Assembly (NCBI RefSeq): GCF_041080625.1
Contig: NZ_CP163518.1
Location: forward strand, 434,001 to 498,000
Length of the DNA: 64,000 nt
Direction of reading: 5' to 3'
Source: Streptomyces sp. CG1
Lineage (GTDB): Bacteria > Actinomycetota > Actinomycetes > Streptomycetales > Streptomycetaceae
Shown here: piece after piece, positions 56,337 to 64,000 of the stretch
How positions within the stretch are numbered: position 1 is the first letter of the stretch
Layout: each line of letters opens with the position of its first letter
The notes under the pieces: model-generated
Told to the model about the DNA's origin: nothing
Seen by the model: only the letters and a program-made list of their open reading frames with translations
Database searches by the model: none
Position numbers and translations under genes: made by a program

Positions 56337-56459
56337 GCTTCTTGGCTCAGTCGGCTCAAGACGGGCTCCACGGAGCGGGGGACCGTCAGAGACAGTCAGG
56401 AAACCCCGAGCACGTCCGGCGGTCCTGCCTCTGGCGCGTCGAGGAAGTGAGCGGTCGTG

Positions 56460-56645
56460 ATGTTCTGGTATGACCATGATCCCGGCTGGTGGGGATGGCT
56501 CGGTATGTCCATCGGCGTGATCGCCTTCTTGGCTCTACTCATCACCTTGGGAATCCTTCTCTACCGCTCCCTGGCACGGCTGCGGGGAGATCGACGCGGA
56601 GGAGTTTCAGCACCGCCCGGCACTCCTCGCGGAAGGCACCGGTGA
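56460..56645 (+). CDS. Small one-helix membrane protein that has lost its SHOCT domain
   Basis: A 61-residue protein (ATG 56460, or the GTG at 56457): MFWYDHDPGWWGWLGMSIGV followed by a helix IAFLALLITLGILLYRSLAR. Such proteins normally continue into a SHOCT motif. A SHOCT-like stretch, GEIDAEEFQHRPALLAEGTG, is present at about 56586-56645 but in another frame, and the linker between helix and SHOCT is missing. So a deletion with frame change removed the C-terminal domain. The truncated product may still be made. The aromatic periplasmic start is typical of the family. Confidence 0.7.
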   Translation: MFWYDHDPGWWGWLGMSIGVIAFLALLITLGILLYRSLARLRGDRRGGVSAPPGTPRGRHR

Positions 56646-57227
56646 CGCCTCTCGGCCCCGCGCTCCGCAGCCGCCGTCGCCAGCGGCCGGCTCTCCTGAC
56701 CGGTGCTCACGTCGAAGGCCCGACGAACAGGTGGCGGCGGTCACTCCTTGCCGCGGACCACCGCGACGGAGCAGTGCGCGTGGTGCAGCAGGGCCTGGCT
56801 GACCGAGCCGAGGAGCAGGCCGGTGAAGCCGCCGCGGCCGCGTGCACCGGCCACGACCAGCTGCGCGTCGTAGCTCGCTTCGATCAGCGCCGGGCGGATC
56901 CGAGAGCGCACCAGGCGCCGCACTCCAGCAACCTCGCTGCCGGTGACACCGCTGCCGCAGGCTATTTCCGCAACACCGCCGCGGCCGAGGCCCGGGCCGC
57001 CGCCGCCTTCCAGGCGGCGCGGAACCGGCTGCGCTGAGCGCCCCGCCCTGACTCGACCCCATGCCGGCCGGGTGGCCTCGTGACCGAGTTGCGTGCCGGT
57101 GCGACGGGGTGGTCCGAGCAGCGCGATCCGGGGACGAACGGCCCTGCCGTCGAATCCGTCGCGAGGCGCAAGCTGGATGTCGGATACGGACAGCTGATCT
57201 CACCGCCGGGGAGGACGGGCATCGGGC
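56646..57227. other. Debris region with a universal-stress fragment
   Basis: Apart from the USP fragment at 56741-56923 there is only a short plus-strand peptide end ([20 protein letters not shown], stop near 57037) that may be the tail of a lost gene. No intact gene is supported. Confidence 0.45.
56741..56923 (-). pseudogene. C-terminal fragment of a universal stress protein
   Basis: The 60 residues read [20 protein letters not shown] then [20 protein letters not shown] and end [11 protein letters not shown]. This is the complete C-terminal third of a USP with an intact ATP loop. The first strand and most of the fold are missing upstream. It is the eighth USP sequence in the window. Confidence 0.8.
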
Positions 57228-57566
57228 ATGAGCGCCAGGGACACGGGCGTGGTCGAGGAGACGCGGGTGCTGGTCGTCGAGGACGACCGGGGCATTGCGG
57301 AGTCCCTGGTGCGCGGTCTGCGGCAGGTCGGCTACGCGGTCGAGGGCGTACGGACGGGGCGGGCGTCGCTGTCGGCGCCCAGTCCCGATGTCGTGCTGCT
57401 CGATCTGGGGCTGCCCGACATCGACGGTGTCGAGGTGTGCCGCAGGCTGCGGGCGCGGTCGGACGTCGCGATCACCGCGCGGGGCGAGGAGGCGGACCGG
57501 GTGGTGGCCTTGGACGAGGGCGCCGACGACTATCTGGTCAAGCCGTTCGGGCTGGCTGAGACGTGA
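57228..57566 (+). pseudogene. Truncated OmpR-type response regulator (receiver domain only)
   Basis: A 112-residue frame: TRVLVVEDDRGIAESLVRGL, the phospho-Asp in VVLLDLGLPDIDGVEVCRRL, then VAITARGEEADRVVALDEGA and DDYLVKPFGLAET followed by a stop. Three or four residues are missing before TARG (normally a hydrophobic strand), the winged-helix output domain is absent, and no sensor kinase follows. It is a relic, although a stand-alone receiver cannot be ruled out. Confidence 0.75.
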
Positions 57567-57645
57567 GCGAGTTCCTGGTTGCCACCGTCACAGCCTGAAA
57601 GTGCACGCAGCCGATCCGGCCGCCGAATCAACAGGAGCCGCTGCC

Positions 57646-58011
57646 ATGGCACTTTCACCTGACGCCTTCGACCAGACCCTCCCCCTGTCCGGTTCACCCG
57701 GCGCTCGCGATCGCGGACTGCGGCGGACCCGCCGTCTCAACCGGTGGCTCGCCGTCACCGCCGTGGCCGCGACGGCCGCCCTCGGCGGCCTCTACACCCA
57801 TCTGTTTCCCGGGAGTTCACCCTCGCCCGCGACGTCGCCCCCATCCGGGCAGAGCCCGCCGACGTCGTCCACCACGGCCAAGGGAGACGACGAGGAGGGC
57901 GCTTCGGACGACGGAAAGGCGGCGGCCGTCACCAAGCCCGCACCGCAGGCCCCGGCCCAGCCGCCCACCTCCACCCGGCAGAAGCCACACACCACCACGG
58001 GGGCGTCATGA
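57646..58011 (+). CDS. Small membrane-anchored protein with a C-terminal TGAS motif
   Basis: A 121-residue protein, ATG at 57646 after AGGAG. Residues about 30-52 (RLNRWLAVTAVAATAALGGL) form one membrane helix; the rest is a Ser/Thr/Pro-rich, disordered outside segment ending HTTTGAS. ApbE attaches FMN to Thr or Ser in motifs of the form (S/T)GA(T/S), and ApbE is encoded by the very next gene (ATGA overlap). The C-terminal TTTGAS could therefore be a flavin-acceptor tail, but a full FMN-bind domain is missing, so this is a hypothesis. Without that reading the function is unknown. Confidence 0.7.
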   Translation: MALSPDAFDQTLPLSGSPGARDRGLRRTRRLNRWLAVTAVAATAALGGLYTHLFPGSSPSPATSPPSGQSPPTSSTTAKGDDEEGASDDGKAAAVTKPAPQAPAQPPTSTRQKPHTTTGAS

Positions 58012-58966
58012 CCACGCACATCCCGCAGCCGGCCCTCGCCAAGGTCAGATTCCCGGCCCTCGGGACCACGGCCGCACTGCTCGTCACCGAGCTCGGTGCC
58101 CTGCCCGCCGTGGAAGCGATCCTGCGCGCCGAACTGGCCGCCATAGACCGCACCTGCAGCCGCTTCCGCGCCGACTCCGAGCTGCCCCGGGTAAACCTCA
58201 CCGCGGGTACCGCGACGACGGTCAGCGAAAGCTTCGCCGAAGCCCTCTACGTCGCACTGCGGGCCGCACAGCTCACCGACGGCGCGGTAGACCCGACGGT
58301 CGGCCACGCCATGGTCGCGCTCGGCTACGACCGCACCTTCTCCATGCGCCCCGACGACGTCCGCCCCCTGCCACCGCCCCGACCCGCCCCCGGATGGCGC
58401 AGTATCGCCTTCGACCCGGACACCCGACGGCTGCGCCTGCCCCCCCCACACCTCGACCTGGGCGCGACCGCCAAGGCCCTCGCCGCCGACCGAGCCGCCC
58501 GCAACGCCGCCGCAGCCGCGGGCTGCGGCGTCCTCGTCAGTCTCGGCGGCGATCTGGCGACGGCCGGACCTGCCCCGAGGACGGCTGGCGGATCGCGCTG
58601 GCCGACGACCACGCCCAGCCCGCCACGGACCACGGCCCCGCCGTCGCGATCATCGACTGCGCACTGGCGACCTCCGGCATCCGCGTGCGCACCTGGCGAC
58701 GCGCAGGGCGCACCCTGCACCACATCGTCGACCCTGCCACCGGAGAACCTGCCGCCCCCGTCTGGCGCACAGTCACCGCCGCCGCGGCCACGTGCGTGGA
58801 CGCCAACACCGCCAGTACGGCGGCGATCGTGCTGGGCGACCGAGCCGTCGACTGGCTGCGCGGCACCGGACTGCCCGCCCGGCTGGTCGGCCTCGACGGC
58901 CACGTCGTACGTCTCGGCGGCTGGCCGCCCGACTCCGACGCTCCCGCTCGAGGAGGCCCGCGATGA
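58008..58966 (+). pseudogene. apbE: FAD:protein FMN transferase (ApbE), with one frameshift
   Basis: The start overlaps the previous stop (ATGA). The first frame covers FPALGTTAALLVTELGALPA, AIDRTCSRFRADSELPRVN, TDGAVDPTVGHAMVALGYDR (Mg/FAD site) and PPHLDLGATAKALAADRAAR, then VSLGGDLATAGP. From about 58570 the protein continues in another frame: EDGWRIALADDHAQPATDHG, LHHIVDPATGEPAAPVWRTV and AAATCVDANTASTAAIVLGD, to the stop at 58964-58966. A single missing base in the run CCTGCCCCGAGG explains the shift. The rest is intact, so this may be a sequencing error; if real, the flavin transferase is dead. ApbE links FMN to exported or membrane proteins. Confidence 0.85.
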
Positions 58967-59649
58967 CAACCCTGTCCCTCACGGGCAGCCCCCTCTGGTA
59001 CGCCAGCCGCGCGAGCGGCACCCTCGCCCTGGTCCTGCTCACCGCCACCGTGGCACTCGGCATCGCCGCCGGCGGGCGCGCCCCACCCCGCGGCATCGGA
59101 CGGTTCGAGATCGGCCTGCTGCACCGCAACCTGTCCCTGCTCACACTGGCGTTCCTCACCATGCACGTGGTGACGGCCGTACTCGACCCGTTCGTCCACC
59201 TGGAGTGGGCGGTGGCCGTGGTGCCGTTCGGTGCGTCTTACCGACCGCTCTGGCTCGGCCTGGGCACGGCCGCACTCGACCTGCTGCTCGCGGTGATCGT
59301 CACCAGCGCCCTGCGACAGCGCCTGGGCGTGCGCCGCTGGAAGGCTGTGCACTGGCTCGCGTACGCGGCCTGGCCACTCGCCCTCTTCCACGGCGTCGGC
59401 ACCGGCACCGGCACCCGACTGCCGCTCCAGCTGTGGCTTCACGCCGGATGCCTCGGCGTGGTGCTGGCCGCCGTGTGGTGGCGGCTGGCCAAGGCCGGCC
59501 CGATGCACGTCACCAGGCGCCTGCTGGCCGCCACGGCCGCGATCGCCGTGCCGGTCGTACTCGGCGCGTTCCTCGCCACCGGCCCGTTGCAACCGGGCTG
59601 GGCCCAGCGCGCGACCGCCACGACGATCGTCCTGGGAGGTGGACGGTGA
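58963..59649 (+). CDS. Ferric-reductase-like membrane protein with paired heme ligands
   Basis: A 228-residue protein with six membrane helices, ATG at 58963 after GAGGAGG. The histidines are H54 and H68 in one helix (LLHRNLSLLTLAFLTMHVV, 13 residues between) and H130 and H143 in another (VHWLAYAAWPLALFHGVG, 12 between), the bis-heme b arrangement of ferric reductases and NADPH oxidases. No FAD/NADPH domain is attached. Electrons could come from the NuoF-like protein and ferredoxin encoded next, and leave on the outer face toward a flavin carrier (ApbE substrate). ATGA overlap with apbE and the next gene. Confidence 0.85.
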   Translation: MTTLSLTGSPLWYASRASGTLALVLLTATVALGIAAGGRAPPRGIGRFEIGLLHRNLSLLTLAFLTMHVVTAVLDPFVHLEWAVAVVPFGASYRPLWLGLGTAALDLLLAVIVTSALRQRLGVRRWKAVHWLAYAAWPLALFHGVGTGTGTRLPLQLWLHAGCLGVVLAAVWWRLAKAGPMHVTRRLLAATAAIAVPVVLGAFLATGPLQPGWAQRATATTIVLGGGR

Positions 59650-60981
59650 ACACCTCGGCCACGATGCCCCTCGCCCTCCCCCACCCCGCAGCAGCTCCCG
59701 GCGAAGCCCGGCTGCTGGCGGACTGGTACACCACCGGGCGACCGGCCACCCTGAACGACCACCTGACGCGCTACGGGCCACCCCCCTGTCGCTGCCGCGC
59801 TCGGCAGCCGTACGTCACTGCCGCTGGTGGAGGCCGTCGAGGCGGCCGGGCTCACGGGGCGCGGCGGCGCGGGCTTCCCCACCGCCCGCAAGCTGCGCGC
59901 CGTGGCAGAACGCCATGGCCGCGCCGTGGTCGTCGTCAACGCCATGGAGAGCGAACTGGCCAGCCGCAAGGACCAGTTCCTGCTCACCGTCGCACCCCAC
60001 CTCGTGCTCGACGGTGCCGTGCTGGCCGCGGTCGCAGTGGGCACGGACACCGTTCACGTGTGCCTCCCGCGCGACCGCTCCACCCAGTACCGGCAGCTCA
60101 GCACCACCCTGGACGAGCGTAACCGGGCCCGCCCCGACCCCCTGCGACTGCGGCTGAACGCCCTTCCCCACGCCTACGTCTCCAGCGAGTCGACCTCTCT
60201 GGTGCGCTGGCTCAACGGAGGCCCGGCGCGCCCACAGGGCAGCCCGCCACGCACCCACGAACGCGGAGTCGACCGACGCCCCACGCTCGTGAACAACGTC
60301 GAGACTCACGCCCAACTCGCCCTCATCGCCCGCTACGGCCCCGGCTGGTACTGGCAGGCGGGCACCCCGGACAAGCCCGGCACCACGCTCGTCACCGCCT
60401 CCGGCGCCGTCGCCGCGCCAGGTGTGCTGGAGGCAGCGCTCGGCACACCGGTCACCACGCTCCTCGAACGCGCCGGAGGACCCACCGAACCCCTGCGGGC
60501 GGTCCTGCTCGGCGGCTCCGCCGGCACCTGGCTCCCGGCGGCACATCTGGACACGTCCCTCGTCCGGCGCGACCTCGCCCCGCTGGGTGCCGCACCCGGC
60601 GCCGGGGTCCTCATCGCGCTGCCCCGAGCTGCCTGCGGGCTGAGCGAGACGGCTCGAATGCTTGCCTACCTGGCCGCCCACAGCGCCCGCCAGTGCGGCC
60701 CTTGCCACTTCGGGCTGCCCGCCGTGGCCGAGGACTTCCCCGCCCCGGCCGCCGGACGCGCCGATCCGGGCCTGCTGTCCCGCCTGCGCAACCGCACCGG
60801 TCTGCTACCCGACCGCGGCGCCTGCCGCCACCTCGATGGAGCCGCCCGCCTCGCCGCCTACGTCCTGCGCGCCTTCACCGACGACGTCGACCACCACCTC
60901 ACCCACGGCCCCTGCCCCGCAGTCCACCAGTCGCCCCGCATCCCCGTACCAGCCGCAACACCCCCGGAGACATGGCGATGA
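59646..60981 (+). pseudogene. NuoF/RnfC-like NADH-dehydrogenase flavoprotein, frameshifted
   Basis: GTG start at 59646 (overlap with the previous stop). The N-terminal part (AAPGEARLLADWYTTGRPAT) is in one frame up to about 59785. From about 59800 the enzyme continues in another: LTGRGGAGFPTARKLRAVAE (NADH/FMN site of the 51-kDa subunit), VVVVNAMESELASRKDQFLL, PTLVNNVETHAQLALIARYG, LLGGSAGTWLPAAHL, and a cysteine region QCGPCHFGLPAVAED ... GACRHLDGAARL with three visible Cys. One or two indels near 59780-59800, beside CCACCCCCCTG, break the frame. It should take electrons from NAD(P)H. Its 3' end overlaps the ferredoxin start. Confidence 0.82.
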
Positions 60982-61190
60982 CCAGCACTCGAAGCCTGCG
61001 CATCAACCGCATCACCTGCACCGGGCAGGGCCTGTGCGCCGAACTCCTGCCCGAACTGATCGACCTCGACGAATGGGGCTACCCCATCCTGAAAGACCGA
61101 GCGGTACCCGACCAGCTGCGTACCCACGCCCGCCGAGCCGTCGCCGCCTGCCCCCGCCTGGCCCTCCACACCGACCGGCGCCAACCATGA
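60978..61190 (+). CDS. Small iron-sulfur ferredoxin (3Fe-4S type)
   Basis: A 70-residue protein. The cysteines are C14 and C20 (ITCTGQGLCAELLPELIDL) and one in AVAACPRLAL; the usual CxxCxxC is reduced, as in actinobacterial 3Fe-4S ferredoxins that serve cytochromes P450 and related reductases. The middle LDEWGYPIL also fits that family. It overlaps the NuoF-like stop (ATGA) and closes the redox operon. It probably carries electrons between the flavoprotein and the membrane heme protein. Confidence 0.85.
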   Translation: MTSTRSLRINRITCTGQGLCAELLPELIDLDEWGYPILKDRAVPDQLRTHARRAVAACPRLALHTDRRQP

Positions 61191-61227
61191 CCAGCACGTA
61201 CAAGCACCGTCCGCCTGGCCCTGAAGT

Positions 61228-61243
61228 AGGGCCGGACGTCCCC
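61228..61243. promoter_or_regulatory. DosR-type box before the P1B-hemerythrin ATPase
   Basis: GGGCCGGACGTCCC (61229-61242) fits the box pattern fully, 82 bp before the ATG at 61324. A second, shorter near-palindrome GGGGACCGGCCCC lies at 61278-61290 and is not in the standard spacing. Confidence 0.45.
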
Positions 61244-61323
61244 TCGCGCCGGACCCCAGTAGGGCGCTGTGCTGGATGGGGACCGGCCCCACGATCGCCG
61301 CGTCGGACGGACCGAGGTATCTC

Positions 61324-63653
61324 ATGACCCACCGCACGTTCACACCACAGCTGCGCCGCCTGACCGCAGCGGTCGTGTCGTCACGGCTCGAACCCGCACT
61401 CCTGGCCGTCACCGCAGCGGCCCTGACAGCCGGCGGCATCGCCTGGCTCACGGGGGCCGGCAACCTCGCCGATCTCTTCTGGGCCCTGGGCACCCTGTCC
61501 GCCGTCATCCCCGCCGTGGGGTGGGTGCTCGCCGCACTGCGGCACGGCCACGCGGGAGTTGATCTCATCGCCGTCCTCGCGCTCGGCGGCACCCTGGCCG
61601 TCCACGAATACCTGGCCGGCGCGCTGATCGCCCTGATGCTTGCCACCGGCCGCACCCTGGAATCCGCTGCGCAGCGCCGCGCCTCCCACGACCTGCGGGC
61701 CCTGCTGGAGCACGCACCGCGCTCCGCGCGCCGCCACACCGACGCCGGGGTGACCACGGTGCCGCTTGCCGAGGTCGCCGTCGGTGACCTGCTCGTCGTC
61801 GGCCCCGGCGAGGTCGTCCCCGTCGACGGCCGCGTGGAGAGCACCGCCGCAGTCCTCGACGAGTCGGTGCTCACTGGCGAGGCCCTCCAGGTCGAGCGAG
61901 CCCGGGACGAACCGGTGCGCAGCGGCGTGGTCAACGCCGGAGGCGCCTTCGAACTGCGCGCCACCGCCACCGAGCAGGACAGCACCTACGCCGGGATCGT
62001 ACGGCTGGCCCAGCAGGCCGGCGCCGAGTCCGCGCCCGTCGTACGGCTGGCCGACCGCTACGCCGCGTGGTTCCTGCCCCTGTCTCTCGCGGTGGCGGGA
62101 CTGGCCTGGCTGATCAGCGGGAACGCCGTACGTGCAGTCGCCGTCCTGGTGGTCGCCACCCCCTGCCCCTTGCTGCTGGCCGCCCCTGTCGCAATCGTCT
62201 CCGGCCTCTCCCGGGCCTCCCGTCTCGGCGTCGTCATCCGCGACGGCCGTGCGCTGGAGAACCTCGGCCGCGCCCGCACCCTCCTGCTGGACAAGACCGG
62301 CACCCTCACCCGAGGACGCCCCCGCGTCCTCGACGTGATCGACGCGCCCGACATCAAGCCCACCGAAGTCCTCCGCCTGGCAGCCTCGCTCGACCAGTAC
62401 TCGCCGCACGTCCTCGCCCAGGCCATCGTCGACACCGCCAGGGAACGCGGACTGACGCTCTCGGTCCCGACGGACGTCACCGAGGAACCCGGCCGGGGCG
62501 CCACCGGAAATGTGGACGGGCACCGGATCTCCGTAGGCCGCATAGGCGCGGCGACCGCCCGGCCTGGCTGGGCGAAGGCGGTCGACAACCGCGCCCTCCT
62601 CGACGGCGCGGCCGTCGCCTGGCTCACCGTCGACGACACCTCGCCGGCGCCGTCCTACTGCGCGACCCCCTCCGCCACGACGCCCCGCGCACCCTGCGCC
62701 ACCTGCGGGCAGCAGGCATCGAACGGCTGCTCATGCTCACCGGCGACCGCACCGCACCCGCCCACGAAGTCGCCGCCGTCCTCGGCCTGGACGACGTACG
62801 TGCCGAACTCGCCCCGGCCGACAAGGTCGCCACCGTACGCGAGGAACGTGACCGTGCGGTCACCGTGATGGTCGGCGACGGCGTGAACGACGCGCCCGCC
62901 CTGGCCGCCGCCGACATCGGCGTCGCCATGGGCGCCCGCGGCTCCACCGCCTCCTCCGAAGCCGCCGACATCGTCCTGACCACCGACCGCGTGGACCGCC
63001 TCGCCGACGCCGTCACCATTGCCCAACGCGCCCGGCGCATCGCCGTCCAAAGCGCCCTCGGCGGCATGCTGTTGTCCCTGGCGGCCATGGCCGCAGCCGC
63101 CGCCGGCTTGCTCCCGCCCGCCGCTGGCGCGCTGCTCCAGGAAGGCATCGACGTGGCCGTCATCCTCAACGCCCTGCGCGCCCTGCGCGTCGACCAGGCC
63201 GCACGACCGGCCCTCACCCCCGCGGCCGAAGCTCTCATTCACCGCTTCGCCGCCGAGCACGACGACCTTCAGGATGTCCTCGAATCCGTCCGTGATGCCG
63301 CCGACCGTCTCTCCGACAGCCCTGGCCCCCAGGCACTCGCGGCCGTCGAGGAGACCGACCGGCTGCTGACCGAGCGGCTGCTGCCGCACGAGTACGCCGA
63401 GGAACACGAGCTCTACCCCGCCCTCGCACCCACACTCGGCGGTCCCGAGGCCACAGCCACCATGAGCCGCGCCCACACCGAGATCGAACGCCTCTCCCGC
63501 CGCATCGCCACCCACCTGCAACTGGCCCACGCCGACGGCGGCCTGTCCCCCGGGCAACTCGACGACCTGCGCTCCTGCCTCTACGGTCTGAACACCGTGC
63601 TGCGTCTGCACTTCACCCAGGAAGAGGAGAACTACTTCTCCCTCGCTCCGTGA
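61324..63653 (+). pseudogene. P1B-type metal ATPase fused to a hemerythrin domain, with one frameshift
   Basis: ATG at 61324 after GAGGT. The first frame covers six membrane segments, LTGEALQ, the transport motif TPCPL (Cys281, not CPC) and phospho-Asp D323 in LLDKTGTLTRG. At about 62640 a frame change occurs; the other frame continues with LLMLTGDRTAPAHEVAAVLG, GDGVNDAPALAAADIGVAMG and two helices. A C-terminal hemerythrin-like domain (about 63230-63653) follows: LIHRFAAEHDDL, LLPHEYAEEHELYP, SRAHTEIERL and LRLHFTQEEENYF, which supply the His/Glu di-iron ligands. TPC plus hemerythrin marks the P1B-5 group (nickel/iron export). No N-terminal metal domain. A one-base indel near CGACACCTCGCC may be a sequence error. 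Confidence 0.85.
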
Positions 63654-64000
63654 ACGACGGTAAGAGAAGAAAGATTTCGATCCCACTCCTGGCCCGTGCC
63701 CTTGTCGTACGCACGGCCGAAGCCGTCGATGCAGGGCATGACGTCGGCGTGCCCGTCGAGGGAAATGCGGTTCGCCCTGGCGCGGCGATCACTCTCGCCC
63801 GTCGCAGCCTCCCTGTGCTGCGGCGCAGGCTCGCCGTCGGGGCTGGCGGACGACCTGACTGGACGTCCTCGTTCACGCCCATTTCCCACGCCGAGCACCC
63901 CTGGGTGACCCATGCGTTACGGCGCACGGCGTCCACGATGCCGTCCCAGCCGGGCTTTCCGACTCCCTCTGCCACGCGGACGTCCACCCGGCGCAAATCC
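63654..64000 (-). other. Unresolved right edge, probably a decayed gene on the minus strand
   Basis: Reading leftward from the edge on the minus strand gives RRVDVRVAEGVGKPGWDGIV then NAWVTQGCSAWEMGVNED, an ordered-looking peptide that resembles the start of a domain seen in large NTPase/nuclease-like proteins (GWDGIV ... WEMG spacing). Another frame gives ISLDGHADVMPCIDGFGRAY. The two do not join in one frame. No start site is in the window. I cannot name the gene. Confidence 0.35.

Noticed and set aside
57744..60122. A single 792-codon frame running through apbE, the membrane heme protein and the NuoF-like start
   Set aside because: It matches known proteins only at its two ends (ApbE N-terminus, NuoF-like N-terminus); between them the true proteins are in other frames. 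The long frame is a by-product of frameshifts.

Overview
The window is very GC-rich (about 70% or more by eye). Its gene style is that of a Streptomyces or close relative: ATGA/GTGA start-stop overlaps, strong GGAGG ribosome sites, and NTG starts. The content is not housekeeping. It is a dense accessory region built around hypoxia, dormancy and energy maintenance, flanked by decayed DNA at both ends. All calls rest on reading the sequence; no database search was possible.

Layout. 1-7.2 kb is a junkyard edge: a frameshifted flavoprotein, an APC permease, a secreted vanadium haloperoxidase/PAP2-type enzyme, a multicopper oxidase remnant running into the 3' half of a tRNA-Arg(CCU) gene (attachment-site scar), a Tat-exported protein, an AhpD-like protein and a CopA fragment. 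7.2-15.8 kb holds a Rip3-like M50 protease with CBS domains, a broken OsmC gene, tandem universal stress proteins (USPs), a SulP transporter, three CBS-BON proteins and a DevR/DosR-type response regulator without an adjacent kinase. 15.9-23.7 kb is a complete nine-gene V/A-type ATPase operon. 23.8-35.4 kb reads like a compact mycobacterial DosR regulon: Hsp20, nicotinate phosphoribosyltransferase (PncB2-like), a broken DUF1918 gene, USPs, an Acg-type nitroreductase, an HRP1-like CBS protein, a CtpF-like P2 ATPase, two TrkA proteins and an Rv1733c-like membrane protein. 35.6-41.0 kb (minus strand) is a group-3b-like NAD(P)-linked [NiFe] hydrogenase operon with its maturation protease. 41.2-47.0 kb is an operon for acyl-CoA synthetase, pyruvate-dehydrogenase-type E1 alpha, E1 beta, E2 and an acyl carrier protein. 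47.8-56.3 kb has a YbhN-like flippase, a zinc alcohol dehydrogenase, more USP and CBS-BON genes, a DUF1918-XRE-PPOX fusion and a GH65 disaccharide phosphorylase beside a USP. 56.5-63.7 kb contains a broken SHOCT membrane protein, USP and response-regulator fragments, and an unusual flavin/heme/iron-sulfur relay (ApbE, di-heme ferric-reductase-like protein, NuoF-like protein, ferredoxin) followed by a P1B ATPase fused to hemerythrin. Three genes of this last block carry frameshifts.

How it fits together. The DevR-like regulator could control much of the region. Pairs of degenerate palindromes resembling the DosR box, with centres 19-22 bp apart, lie upstream of most stress units. Ion-motive force (V-ATPase, P2 ATPase, Trk), reductant disposal or recovery (hydrogenase, alcohol dehydrogenase), acetyl-unit and pyruvate metabolism, NAD salvage, sugar-store phosphorolysis and ATP/AMP-sensing USP/CBS proteins together look like a non-growing-state survival module. 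That is inference from gene content. The strongest novelty candidates are the co-location of a DosR-like regulon with a V/A-ATPase and an acyl-CoA/PDH/ACP operon, and the flavin-relay plus P1B-hemerythrin locus.
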